Positions 12,007-24,975 of a stretch of 64,000 bases of DNA are shown here, one piece after another. A program made the position numbers and the translations under genes. Every line of letters begins with the position of its first letter. The first letter of the stretch is position 1. The notes under the pieces are model-generated. The model ran no database searches. It saw nothing but the letters and a program-made list of their open reading frames with translations, and had not been told where the DNA came from. This DNA comes from Scatophagus argus. Taxonomy: Eukaryota; Chordata; Actinopteri; Scatophagidae. The stretch spans positions 4,347,501 through 4,411,500 of the forward strand of contig NC_058499.1 in assembly GCF_020382885.2 (NCBI RefSeq), read 5' to 3'.

Positions 12007-15000
12007 ATGTCGGATAAACGCCAGCGTGCCAGAGTCCAGGGCTCCTGGGCCAAACAACTTCCAAAACGCTCAGGACAAGCAGGTAATGTTGGGCAGCTCC
12101 TGCTGTCTGCCTGCTACTCCCTGAATGAGATCTTTGTCTTTATATTTACTCATTTATAGCCCCAGATGCTGACCCATATATTTTGTGTCTAGCCAAAACA
12201 CTTACAGAAAACGTATTCTTAGTTATGTTAACCTGCAAGATATTTAGAAAACAGCTTCTTATTTTTTGTTCTTTTACCAGATGCTGTCCAAAACAACCAA
12301 CCCAAAACTGTCAATCCAGCCCCCGTTGCTTGGGGATTTGGACAACAGAAAACAGCAACAACAACAACAACATTTGAGTTTCACCAGCCCATTAAGGTAG
12401 ACTATTAACATACAAATAAATCGGCAATGAATACTGCAATCAGTATCAGAATCAGTTGGTCTTTTCCTCTTTGTTAGAATGTTTTACACATAAATGCTTT
12501 CGCTTTCTCTGTTCTGTCCTTTCTACATTGCAGCCAGTTAGAGATGTTCCTTCCGAGAAGGTGATTGAGTAAGTCACGCATTTTTCTCTCCAATGGCTAG
12601 ACTTTTTCAGGATTTTGTTTAATTTTACAGCCATTTTAAAATTGTTCCTGTCTCTCATCATTGTGCCGTGAACAGAGAGGCAGGTGATTATGAGATCAGT
12701 CATGGACCATCAGGAGTGTCCAGGTGAGTTTGGTCTCGTTTAGAGGGAATCCTTGTTCACTGGAAAGTGCAGACAAAAAAAATATTGAACTGATTGGAAA
12801 ACAGAATGAGTGTCATTGATTAAGTCTGTGATTGACGTTTAAATCCACTAGATGGCAGTCATTCCACAAGCAATACTGTAGAGCTCTTTGGGACTGTCAT
12901 GCTTCCTATCCTACTTATGTTACCCCCAAGGACACATGGAGATGAGCCATGTTTTTAATAGACAGTGAATATGTAGTAACATGCTGTACATACTGCATAC
13001 TGGACAACCACAATATTTATTTTTACGTTTTAGGCTTAGAGTTAGAGTAGAGTAGAGTAAAAACTGAGAGCCAGTAATATGAGCTATGTAATGTTTGCGT
13101 CAACATTGCTTCACAGGGTACATTGTGTGTGTGTGTGCGGGTGCGCGTGTTTGTGTGTCTTGTTATTCCATCTGTCCAGACTGCAGCTGCTTCCTGGGTT
13201 TCTTCCCCCTGAAGAGTCTGACTGGATGTTCAGTAAGCTGTTAGCAGAGCTCCCCTGGTCTCAGAAGACCAACTACCGACAGGGTGGGTACCAGGCAGGG
13301 CACCAAGCAGGAGTATCACAATACGGGGCTTATTGTTCAATATATTGTGATATTGTAAGGAAGGCAATATATTGTTTTATTTTTATGATACATATAAAAA
13401 TTAGCAAGCCCTTAGGGGATGCACACCTTTGCCAAGGCTGCCAGCTACTCTCTTTGAACGTGTGAAAGTTGTGCAAAGGCTCCATTTAGAAAAACAGTTG
13501 GCATATTCCTTTAAAAGGAAAGAATAACTTGCACATTGCACCCAGACTATATGCAGCAAGCCTGTTGAACCACAGCCAGACTTTGCCTCAGAATCAGCCT
13601 TTCTCTCAGCTGGCGCTTGTCCACTTTGTGTGTTACGCTACAATCGCCTCGAAGCAGACAAACAGCACAATAAAGACTAGTGACTAAGATGATTTCTAAA
13701 CACAGGCTATAGTGGCAAGTTGTGAAATCCCAATCCATTACTCCGCAGACTTTGTCAACAAAGTCCATCTGATGTTTGGGTTAAAGAGGAAGAAGTGGGA
13801 AAAAGAACATTAACCCTTCACCAGTCACCTCTCCTACCTACGTCTTCTGTCATTTGCCCTGTCTTGTTTTAAAACCCTCTTGACTCAGTTTTTCCAACCA
13901 TTACACAGGGCTCTCTATTGGATCTTTTGAGTGGGTTTTGTTAATCTTTTCCCTCTGATAGCATCTTTTTATGGAAATAGTAAGGCTTCTGAAAGTTGAC
14001 AAATGACCACACATATTTCCAAGTATTAGCTCCAGAGTCCCCGAATAAGTTAGTCTTTGCTGCTTGAGCAGTTTGTTTTTATTTTTCCACAAGTTTTTGA
14101 ACCTCAGGGCTGGCCAAAATACACTATTGACTATGGATTGGTTCTTGGAAAAGATCTGGTTGTTCCCAGATATAGAGAGATGTCCAAGGGCCAACAGGGG
14201 AAGACACAGAGAAAATAAATTAGGATGTTGACCTTACATGACCTTACCTTCAGATAGAAATAGGTTCTGGTGACATAGCAGATTAATGCTGGATACAATA
14301 ATAAATAATACAATAATATACTCAGAACAAAAATGGGTCAGATTTCCACCCTACTTATAGCTGTCATTTAACAAAAAAGAGGCAGCAGTGAAACTGATTA
14401 GATCTATTCTTTTTTGAAGTAAAAATTGTCATGACCCAATTACTAATGCAGTATAGAGATTATGCATGGAGCAATGCGATCTTTATTTCTATCGTCATCA
14501 AACCAGTTTGAAAAAAGCGTCAAGTATCTAAACTTTTCAAACATTTCCCTTTTATATTGTGATTAGGCAGCAGTGATGCCAGAATCCTAAGAACTATATG
14601 CACTTACATAAAACTTGGTTTCAGATATAATGTCCTGACCAAAGGTCTCGGTCGGTTCTTTTGAGGTGAAAGTGTATTTGTTTGTGTGCGTTGGTGCAGG
14701 TGAGGCATACGAGGAGCCCAGGCTGACTTGCTGGTTTGGAGAGTTGCCCTACACGTATTCTCACTCCACCATGGCTGCTAACACACAGGTTAGATAAACT
14801 CCTTAAACCACCACGACTTTCAAGGAAAAGGAAGCACTTTGCTCAAACGGTATGCACACATCCTTTCTACATTAGAGTCTGTGTTTTTCTTTTCCGCTTT
14901 TTAATTTCTCATGATGTTGCTCGTTGTTCTTCTTGTTTTGTGAAATGCACCATTACCTTGAATACAATAACAGATTTCTGAGTTAGAAAATAATTGGAAA

Positions 15001-18000
15001 GACTGGATTAACTCAATAAAATATTTAACAACATTCTACTGGTTTTAATGTGGAAATGTTCCATATTATATCTTCAGGTATGTGCCAAACTTACTCTCTT
15101 TTTGCCCCCTCCACCATAGTGGCATCCTTTGCTGTTAACCATCCGCGATGCAGTGGAGCAGGTGAGCGGATGCAGCTTCAACTCACTACTGTGCAACCTG
15201 TATCGGGATGGCCACGACAGCATCGGCTGGCACAGCGACGATGAGGCCTCCTTGGGTGCCAAACCCACCATTGCCTCTGTTAGTTTGGGTGACACCAGAG
15301 TGTTCAACCTTCGCAAGCAGCCTCCCCCGGTGAGATGATGGTAGAGCACCAGAAGTGGTTTACTTTGCTTCAAATATCCGGTCTTACATTGGGTTTAGAT
15401 ACAGCATAACAAATAAGTTGCTTCCATGAATAGTAACTGTATTACGTGTCTGAACACTGAATGCCTTGGTATAATTTTATTATACTTCTCTTCGACTCAG
15501 TTCCCAGTATTCATTAAAGTGGTCTCATAAAGTATTTGATTTGACCTAAAACCTGCCGACACTATCTGACCTTTTGCTGTTGTTTTGGCGCGTAGTCAAA
15601 GAGCTTCTACTACACGCTATTTAATAAAGCAGAACTGCTGTGCAAATCTTAAGAAGAAGTGAGGATAGAGTGAAGAATAGCAGCCAAGGTGAGTTAGTGG
15701 AAAAACTGGATGGAGAGGGAAGGCTTAAGTGAGGTGTTGTGTTGTGTGTGACTCAGCAGAGTATTTAGAGGACCGTGTGTTATTTCAAGTGTTGAAGCGC
15801 ACACACTTCTTTGGAGGCAAGATTCAGGAGTCATGATGTAGCTGAGTCAGTCTGATAGTTGTGATTTTCAGCTAACAAAATGTGCCTTCAGTTAAGTTCA
15901 AGGCTTTTTGTTCTTGTCTGTGCAATGATGTGTGTTTAGTCATGTGACAGCACAATGTACCAGTAGTGTGTGTGTGTGCGCGTTTAGATGAATAGACATT
16001 GTGCTTTCCTTTCATTATGTGTCTGTTTTAGGAGGAAAACGGTGACTACACTTATGTGGAGCGGATTCGGGTTCCCCTGAGTCACGGGACACTTCTGCTG
16101 ATGTCAGGAGCCACACAAGATGACTGGCAGGTAGGCTCCACCAATCAAATACAAGTGCCCACGCTCACGCAAAGACTACTTTAAAAGTGTTGTAAGTTTC
16201 TGAAATAGGTCATACTGTTTATTTTTATGTCTTTTAAACTTTGTACAGAAAAAAGAAGGAGGCATAGCTAAACAGTCGTGCAGTAGAGGAAAATCATATA
16301 AAAAACAAAAAGAAGAAAAAAACAATTTGATTGCTAGTTTGATTCCCTGCAGAAAAGGGAAAATTTACAACCTCTAGGCCCTCTGCCGTTCTGTTACATT
16401 TGATTGCACCACTTTGTAAGTTAGCATCTCAGTAGCTCAGTGACCAGGAACACAAAGCTGTGGTTAAATTCAGGTACACTATATAGACAAAAGTATCCAG
16501 ACAGGTTATGGGGCTTTTGTTCAAGGGTTGGGCTCGGCCCCTCACTTCCAGTGAAGGGAAATCTCAATGCTTCAGCATACCAAGACATTTTGGACAATGC
16601 TATGCTTCCAACTTTGTGGCAACAGTTTGTTGAAGGCCCTTTTCTATTCCAGCATGACTGTTCACCAGAGGGAAATGTGCATGTGATGAAAGACTAGATG
16701 CACTACAATCGGAACAAGCTAATTATCAGTCACTGAATTCAGATTTATTATACTTGTTCTTCCCTAATGGTAAAATAAAGCAGGGTGTTGACAAATAAGC
16801 TAATTATATGGCACAAGTGACATTTACAGAAAGAAGAGGCATTAAATGATGAATCAGTAACATCAGTGATGTAAATTTATAACAACTTTCGGAAGGAGCC
16901 TTGCGGAACCCCACGTACATGTTTGTTCTTTTGGCACTGAGCATCTGTGTACATCGACTTAAACTTGAAAGAACTTGAAGAACATGAATATATTTGAAAA
17001 TTGTAAGACCACTGGTGTATCCATAAAAATGTTGTTGGCTTATGTGGAAACTATGCAGCCACTTGATCTCTTTGCTGTCCTCCACTTTTGGCACTCAGAA
17101 GGTTTCTTTCTGCTAACCTTGTGGCCTTTCTGACCACAGTTCTTTTGGCCAAGAGATTGTCAAAGTTTTGGCTCTTTGTATTTTATATACTGCTTTACTG
17201 ATGTCCTGTGTTAAAACTTCCCAGTTGGTCACACTGAAAAGTAAGTGAAAATAAAGAGTGAGACAAAAACAAAGGGGACGAGGAGATTAGAACGAGGAAG
17301 AACGAAAGAGGTTTGGGCTTAAAAGAAAAAAGAAAAAATCTGGAGAAGGTCACAGGTGTTTTATGGCGACACCTCCTTGAGTATTTCAACAAGGGTTCCA
17401 TCTCTCCTTTTAAGATCTTGCCGGAGAAAGAAGATCACATGCCCATAAATTCTCTCTGTCTCTTTGCCTAATAAAACCTCCTGGCTCAGTAAGAGAGATT
17501 TGGAAGTGAGTGCTAAATATTTAACTTAACCTGTCAATCCTGCTAAAGTACTTCATTTGTTTCATAAAGGATACAGGGCTATTTATGCCTGTTCCGGACT
17601 TTTCCTTTTGACACTGTTATGGATAAGCAAACCTTTCACCTCCTTTGGAGATGTAGGCGAGGGAGGAGTGTGTCTATGTGCATGTCTGTGTGTATAAATA
17701 ACCCATAAATGTGAAAACGCTTTGTGTTTTTGCTATTCCAAGAAATGTTAAACATTATTTTTGCAATGGGGGAATAAATGTGACTTTTGTGTCAAACAGA
17801 AAGAAAATGATGTTCATTGTATGTTGTCTGGTTGACCTGTGTGTGGAGGGCAGAGGTCAGCTGCAAAACAACAACAAATACAACAACAAAACATGTTAGG
17901 AAACTCCAAACAATTTTCATTAGGAATCAGCTGATACTCACTGTTAATAACCAAGGAGGCTGACAGTAAAAACAGTGAAGGAATGTAAGTAAGTACAGTT

Positions 18001-18602
18001 TAGAGGTTTATGTACTTGAGTTTTTCTGCTACTTTGTATTAAGCAAATATTGTACTTTTTACTTCATTCATTTATTAATTTTGTTACTAAAAGTTTTATT
18101 TTGTTTTTTGAATTTGTCACATATCATATGAAAAAAAAAACAAAGCAAAACGCACAACTACTTCAAAATTAAGCAACCCAACCATGTTAAAGACACAACA
18201 CAATATCAGAGATTCAAGGCTGGTTAGCAACACCTTCATAAGAAACTTTAATCTGATGACTATAGAACAGAAAACAGAGATATGCTGCACTTTTCTGCCT
18301 CATGTTTTCAGTAAGAAAAGCTGATGATCAGAGGTGTGTGTCTTCAGCCAGTCACAGGGTGTCCATTCACAGGCAGACTCTCCCTCCTGTCTTCATGGAA
18401 ATCTTATTGTATAAAAGACCAGTACATACATTTTAGGCACGTAATTGAAAAATCCATCTTTTCTCTGTCTCTGTAGCACCGAGTGGCCAAAGAATACCAT
18501 GACCGAGGCCCACGCATCAACTTGACCTTCAGAACAACCTACCCCGAACCGGAGGGCCACAGGGCGGGAACCAAGCTGCGATTCACAGCCAAGCGGCCAT
18601 AG
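12007..18602 (+). CDS. alkbh3: Alpha-ketoglutarate-dependent dioxygenase alkB homolog 3
   Basis: Fe(II)/2-oxoglutarate dioxygenase that removes 1-methyladenine and 3-methylcytosine from single-stranded DNA and RNA. Coding exons: 12007-12082, 12281-12396, 12534-12568, 12676-12723, 13180-13283, 14700-14788, 15120-15329, 16032-16130, 18477-18602; they total 903 nt, 300 residues (human 286). The N-terminus MSDKRQRARVQGSW matches the human start. Family signatures: RLTCWFGELPYTYS (substrate lid), SLLCNLYRDGHDSIGWHSDDE with iron ligands His194 and Asp196, third ligand His260 as the first residue of the last exon, and 2-oxoglutarate arginines Arg272 and Arg278. Exon 2 contains an ACA microsatellite coding for five threonines. 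The C-terminus is about 11 residues longer than in human. The introns hold a transposon relic (intron 8, after 16,470) but no other gene. The start codon is 10 bases after a good acceptor, so a non-coding exon probably lies upstream. Confidence 0.96.
16470..16690 (+). mobile_element. Degenerate DNA-transposon fragment, common teleost family
   Basis: It begins with a terminal-type sequence (ACACTATATAGACAAAAGTAT). The inner part, including GCTTCAGCATACCAAGACAT and TTCCAGCATGACTGT, resembles a repeat I recall as very abundant in fish genomes. No matching opposite terminus is visible, so the copy appears truncated. It lies in alkbh3 intron 8. Family name not assigned. Confidence 0.55.
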
Positions 18603-20387
18603 TCTCCCCTCAGAGTCAGGTACTCGCAGTAAGGCTGAGGAAACTGCTGGTTCTGGTGCTGGTTCTGCATTCCAGACACGAATGATGGGGAGAGTTTGCC
18701 AAACAAAGCTCGGCACTCGTCTTCTTCTTGGTGAACTTGCGAGCGGTTTCATCTGTCTGAAAGAGGTGTTCACTGAGTTACAGGCCACAGCTTCCTCCAG
18801 CCTAAACAGGGCGATCTGAAGCTGTGCCTCAATTCACCTGCTGCAAACAAACTTTAATAGATCTGCCAGTGGCGATTATCAGATATCAGTGTTTTCAGGG
18901 AAGCTAAGCAGAAGAGTGGGTTATAATGAAGTCTTTAAAGCTTAGTTAATGCAGGGTCTACCTATTAGTTTGACTGTTTTCATTTATTCAGCTCTGATAG
19001 TTGTTTGTTTCAGAAGGGTTTGATAATATTTTTGGTTAGTATTCTTGGAGAGTGCAACCAGCATTGAAATGTCACTGAGCAAGACACTGCTCTGACTGCC
19101 AACACTAAACATGTGATTAGTAATGGGACGCTCCCTGTTGGTAACATCGGAACAGGACAGAAGCAGGTTGCATGTCCATGTTTTTGTATCTGCCGATGTG
19201 AGTCACTTAGACTGAAGTTTTTGTTTCTTTGTTTTTGTTTTTCTTTTCCCAACTTTCATTATGCCCCACATGACATGTGATGAAAAGAGTCTTTATGTCT
19301 TTATTAGTCTTTATTAAGTGTCCGTAGAGCTCGCTGGACAGCCAGTCACTGACAATGTGACTTTTGGTGAAATGCCCTAAAATGTAAATGATTTCCTGCC
19401 TCATTAATCTTGGGGAACGTTTTGGAGAAAACATGGACGCAATTAAAAGGGGAGGAACAAGTAAAGTGGCCACTTAGGCCGATTACACTCCATCAGGACT
19501 GGAATTAGTTAATTGTCCTGCTGAACCGGATTGGTCTGACGAGTTCCTCAAAGAAGTAGTTCATGTTTTTTTTTAAAACCTCTGATATGGACCGGAATAG
19601 TCCTGCAAACACATGTTTAGAGGTGGTATCTTCATAGTTTAGTTTTTTGGGTTGTTTTGTTAAAATGACCCACATGCCAAATGTAATTTGCAAGTTGTTT
19701 GTTGATTTTGTGATTTGTCTTCCTTATAGGCAGATTTGAAGCAGCTTTTGTGATTGTTTTATTTAAGATAACTGAAGGGACATTTAGTAAATATTGAGTG
19801 GTAAATGAAATCACGAGAAACCAGTCAGTCGTTTATGTTGTCATCAGTGTCAGAGCTGCTCTTTCCCATATGCAAAACTTATTCTTTGATACATGAATAA
19901 ATGGAGAAAATGAGAGATTGTTTAGAGAAAATGTCCCATTTTTTAGACATAGGATCTGTTACATTTCTGTGTTCATCTTTTTGTTGAAATTATATATAAC
20001 TTGGTGAATGCGTCTAAAATTTACAAAAGACATCACACAGTACAAACTAAATCAGATGCTGTGAATGACATCAAGCAGACACAAACCAAATCAAATTCAC
20101 ATGGCTAAGGTTACTGCAGGGACTTGTTTACGACGGAAAAATCCCACAGAAATAATGTTTTAACAGCCTGAAGCAAACACGCTAAATTAAAGAAAGTGAA
20201 GGGAGGCATTGAGAATCTATGATTTTGTGATTCATGCAGTTTTACAATAATGGTTGTTTGTTTTTTTAATGATTTCTATTCCATCGTGACATTAACTTCT
20301 GAAATTGCCCAAATACCTCAGGGGGTGGGATGCACACTACTTCAACTGCCCACATGATGGTCTTGATTGCTGTTGTTCTGAAATAAA
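18603..20387 (+). other. alkbh3 3' UTR (inferred)
   Basis: Sequence between the alkbh3 stop and the AATAAA at 20,382. An earlier AATAAA lies at 19,896. No open frame here is supported. Length is inferred only from polyA signals. Confidence 0.45.
20382..20387 (+). terminator. Candidate polyA signal of alkbh3
   Basis: AATAAA followed by CTCTT and GTGTGCTGTGTTG, a GU-rich downstream element. The site at 19,896 is an alternative. Confidence 0.45.
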
Positions 20388-20399
20388 CAGTTACTCCTA

Positions 20400-22226
20400 T
20401 TAATTCTCTTCTACCGTGTGCTGTGTTGCAAAAACAGTTCGTCGGTCGGACATTTTATAACTGTAACATTTTATATAAGACAGGCAAGTTCAAACAAAAA
20501 AACACATTGTGACAAGAAGTTTGTCATGAAAATATACTGCATCTGTGTACAATGTTTGCAAAATACAGCGAGCAGTGGAAGGTTCATCCAGGATCTCTGA
20601 GACTGGACAGATTATGCAACCGTTGTTGTAATAACATCCAAAAGATGTGATAAGGTTGTTTAATGCAAAACAGTTCTCGATCATTTCATATTGTGGTTTC
20701 TGTCAAAGTCATGTGCTGTCAGAAGGTATGCAGACAGTATGTAGACAGTGTTTTTTTGTCACTTGGTGTGTATCCAACACATTGAACGATTTGAACTGAA
20801 ACAGAAAGGTTAAGGTGCTTACTCTCACTTTTAAGGTTACTCAAGACTTTTCATATCCATGTGAAACAGCCAAATTCGATAGTTCAACTAATGGATGATG
20901 GAAAACTCGACTTCGAGATCTCAGGCACCAAACAAAACGACTAGTTTGAAACTCAGTACAACAGTTGGCCAACGAAATAAGCTGAATTATGCCTCTCGTG
21001 TCTATTAGACAAGCTTAGTGATTCTCAGATAACTCTGAGGATTACATTACAATAAGTTTATCAATACTTGTCACATTCTGTGGATTGCCTTAATCTTAGT
21101 CTTTTTCATAGCAAAACAATCCCCTGGTGAATACATGAATAGGCCTGACTCATCTGTTCCTTCCAACTGCTGCTACATAGGAAGATTGTTTCGATACTTG
21201 AGTTTCGTGTAACAGAACAAGTCGTATTATCTTCTCAGGAGAAAAAAGCCGGCTGGAACAAACTGTCCTGCGACTCCAATGAAGGTGGTGTACTAAAAGG
21301 TGGTGTACAAGGGAGATTTAACAGCCAAGAGTGGCACAAAAGCTTTCCAAGAGCAAAGAGAGGTGGATTAAAAAACAAATGGATTAGAGACCGAACATCA
21401 TACCGTGCTGATATAATCACACACAGTCACTTCCCTACCAGTCAGTTGAACTGATGACGCCTCTTGGACGTCTTCAAGTCTACAATTACAGTTGGGTGGA
21501 CAGAGTGATATTTATTTTGCCTCATTATGGGACAAAAGTTTTATCTGGACTTTACATTTGAAAATTTTACAGAGAAGGACTTTGATTTTTGAGATGTCGA
21601 TAATATGCGTTATTGCAGTTAACAGTCAAAACCACCTTTCATCCTGTTCTTAATCGAAAACCAAGTTAGCACTGTTTTGGCTTCTCGTTTCACTAACATG
21701 AAAACAGCAACAGTGGCTTCAATTTGCACCTTTACTGATGGCCAAGACGTGTTCGAGTGAAGTCAGTTTTATTTGTGTAGTCCAAAATGTTTTCCAAACA
21801 GACCAGGACCCATCATTCCTCCAGGTGACAGTGGTGAGGTAAAACCGCCTTTGATTCAGAGCTCACCAAGGTGCTCTGTTCAAACTAAACACCTCTTGAC
21901 CCCAAAACACTGCAAACGTACTACAGCCTTTGCTTAACTCCGTTTCTCAAATACTTTCCCATCACTGTATCAGTGACTGTAACCATGACAACATTTTTAG
22001 CTAACCCAGGATCTTGCCCTACTTTGGTCTGCTACGATCTTAAATGCCAGCAAGCCTGACAATAAGGATCCCAAACCCAGCGATACTCGTCACACTCCTC
22101 CTTTACCTCTGAATAAACAGCTTTGGTAACACGTGACAGAATACTGGACTGCAAGATGTGAGAGTGGATTTGGGAACTCATGCTGTGTGATTGGTCCGGC
22201 AGTCACCCTCTTTCCTTGCAAGACCC

Positions 22227-22228
<2 letters not shown>
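20400..22228. other. Intergenic DNA
   Basis: No gene, RNA or recognisable repeat seen; short open frames have no family resemblance. Confidence 0.6.

Positions 22229-22260
<32 letters not shown>
22229..22260. repeat. (TG)n microsatellite
   Basis: Sixteen uninterrupted TG units. Confidence 0.97.
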
Positions 22261-22261
<1 letters not shown>

Positions 22262-23760
22262 AGTGAGTTAATTAGGAAGACCCACAGTGAGTGCAGCAGC
22301 TTGTGTAACAGGTCTGAGGCCTTTTGTTGGTGCAGTGCAGGTGAGAAAGGCACCACATGCTGTGCCTGATTCTTACCGGCTCCTTGATGTTGGGCCTCCA
22401 GAGGCACAGATTGGGACATTTTGTGCCGGAAGAGAACATCGCACCACTGGATGTTGAAGTTGGGTCTGGGCCGAACATATTTGATTTAGCATTGGCACAG
22501 CCAATGTTAAGTTTAAATCGCTGGGCCTAGTACCATCCTGAACCAACCTGTACTGATTATTGGTTATTGGTAGCTGTTAAGATTCATGATCATATTGTGT
22601 CATATTATAGTCTAACCCACTGGATGTGGACTGTTGATATAAGTCTGACTTTCTCTTCTATTCTGCTATTTGTGTGTTTCCTTTTTCAAAATCCTGGTCT
22701 GCTGCTGTTTTTTGTCGCAGTACAGTAAACAACAACGTCGTCCGAGACTACATGTTGAAATTACCAACGTATCCTAACCCTTCCCTGGCCACTACAGTAG
22801 TAGCCTTAACAAACTAGCAGCTGTTGTAATTTTTTGCGGGGATTCTGCCATTTTCAGGCACTACTTTGCAGGGGCACCATTGCTGCATCCTGGGCTTAAT
22901 GCCAGCCAACATGACTAATCAGTCTAAAGTAATAAAAACAAGCCAGAGTGTTTTTTTCCCCTAAACCAGAATGATAAACAGCTTATATGTATAATATGAG
23001 CAGTGTTGCTCATTATAATGGATCCACAGAGAATTATTGACTCTTCGCAAACTTGCTTATGTAAACTTTGCCTGACTTGACAGAAAAAAACAAATGTATC
23101 TATAATGTAACTGGCCCTGTTCATTCCCACTGTATATTCAGAATTAGACATTGTCTTCCAGTATCTGCAGCTGTTGTCCAACTCTTTAGTCTTCATTGTT
23201 GATGTTTTCCATTCTACCTGGAAAGGAACATGGCTTATGTTGTGATAGCTAAATAACAAGCTGCCCGACATTCCTGTGTTAGCCACTGTTTGCATGTTTC
23301 AGATCCCGGCACCTGTTGTGCAGAGCTGGAAGCGTTTGGAAACATGGGGGCTGCATCAGAGCTGCGGTTGTTGCTAACTCCTTTTAGCTGTCTCTTCAGC
23401 CACTGGAGCCACTGTATGGATTGCTCCCAATTAGGCCTCAGTTCATCGACATTCCTGACCGTGCTGTTTACTGTGGCCACCTGATTTCCAGCTACCAGGC
23501 TCTGTTTTGTGCCACATTAGCAGCCAATGAGCTGTAAACGACAAGACTAGGTTTTATCACAGAGGTTTGGGTAGGTTGCTTGGCATTACGGAGTCATGAT
23601 ACACAAGGATATTTAACCACATATATTAAGTTCAGATGCGTCGGTGTTACATAATATTATAATGAAGGAACAAATGGACTTGTGTAATGAATCGAAGGAT
23701 TCGAAGCCTTGTTTTTGCAATTAGTGAATTTGCTGCCCTGTGTAAAAAAAAGAAATTAAA
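22262..23760. other. Intergenic DNA
   Basis: Nothing recognised in this stretch on either strand. Confidence 0.6.
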
Positions 23761-23761
23761 T

Positions 23762-24120
23762 GACCCCAATTCCAAAAAAGTTGGGACATATAATATAATA
23801 TATGTGAAACATAAATAAAACAGAATATGATATATTTATCTTTATAGTCATGAAATCAAGTGAAAACGGTGCAAAGACAATATAGTTTCACTTCATCAGC
23901 TTCAGAATTTTTTTTCTATGTAGGTGTTTATTCTTAATTTGTTGCCAGCATTTCATGTGTGACAGGTGAACGCTCAAAAGGCTCAGTCATTCACAAGCAA
24001 GTACAGGGTGAGGTTCCCCACTTTGTGAAACACGTGCAAAAGCTATCACAACATGAGCTCAGGAACACTTTGTTAAACTGTTGTCGGAAATACAGTTCAC
24101 TTGTAAATCATTGCCTCTGG
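23762..24120 (+). mobile_element. Degenerate DNA-transposon relic (transposase 5' region)
   Basis: It starts with ACCCCAATTCCAAAAAAGTT, a terminal sequence recognisable from an abundant teleost DNA transposon. It continues with CAGTCATTCACAAGCAAG and CCACTTTGTGAA, which resemble the start of the transposase part of that family. Frames are broken and no intact protein remains. The 3' end was not found. Confidence 0.6.
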
Positions 24121-24430
24121 TTTTATTTAGATTTTTGGAATTTATGTTACCGTGCTGTGAGAGCCAGGTCATATAAATTCTAGTTGTGTGGAGCAGCTAA
24201 CTCAAGTCTTTCATGCTTCGGCTAAAAGTTAAACACTGTGTCAACAATTTAAATAGCAGAGAGTCCTTTAGAAGAGAACAGTCCACAACCTTCTGTGTGT
24301 ACAGGCAGAATGTTTGCAGGTCAGTAACATCACAGCACAGGAGACTGTGTCACTATTGCTGCTTTCTAGGTAAACCTAAACTTACCTTCGTCTCCCATAG
24401 AGTGTTTTGTGTTTCTGTGTGTACACATTA

Positions 24431-24975
24431 GGGATGGGCACAAGTACTCGAGTACTTGAATTGGACGTCAGTATTCATCCAACGTACAGAGTAATCGCTT
24501 TTTCTTATATAACAAATATAAACGGTAGATCTGTGCTACATTACATCCAATGTTTCCAATCAGAGATCACTTGATCCCATGTTACAGACAAAATGGTGAC
24601 AAACAGGTATGAGTGTGCTGTGTGTTGAAGTATTTTGACTTGCAGTGCAAGTTATGTAACATTAAACCACGGTATCATAGAGCAGCTAGTTCTTTGATTA
24701 ACCATTTGCACATAAAGCACGAAAGGTGAACAGCGGATACAGGTTCTCTCATCACCTCATTAGCTAGCAGTGTTGGCATGTGTCGAAAGACAAGTTTATC
24801 CGGGACATCGCAGAAATAATGACTGGAGATATGTTGTCGGCAAGCTCTGTGGAAGGAGGAGGCTTCCATGAGCCGATGGCATTTGTAGAGCCGGAGTACA
24901 GGTTACCATCGTGGTGGAGAAGATGTATGAGAAAAGCATGATGAAATTGAGGACGGATGAGCAGTGTGGTTATTA
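24431..24975 (+). pseudogene. hAT-superfamily transposase relic with BED zinc finger
   Basis: Two conceptual fragments in broken frames. At about 24,629-24,727 the reading KYFDLQCKLCNIKPRYH..., ending HLHIKH, has the CxxC...HxxxxH spacing of a BED finger. At about 24,808-24,925 the reading ITGDMLSASSVEGGGFHEPM followed by AFVEPEY matches the hAT (Ac/ZBED-like) motif usually read as DMxPxSxVExxGFxxLxxxLxPxY. A third piece in another frame (VVEKMYEKSM...) continues the homology to about 24,970. The unit begins near GGGATGGGCA, typical of hAT termini. Internal stops and frameshifts make it non-functional. Confidence 0.75.

Noticed and set aside
16430..16480. tRNA-like A-box word (TAGCTCAGTGACC) just before a transposon end
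   Set aside because: No credible B box or cloverleaf follows; at best a SINE head fragment.
22903..23520. Overlapping frames on both strands in the long intergenic region
   Set aside because: No homology to any family I recognise, no splice or polyA structure, and composition like the surrounding non-coding DNA.
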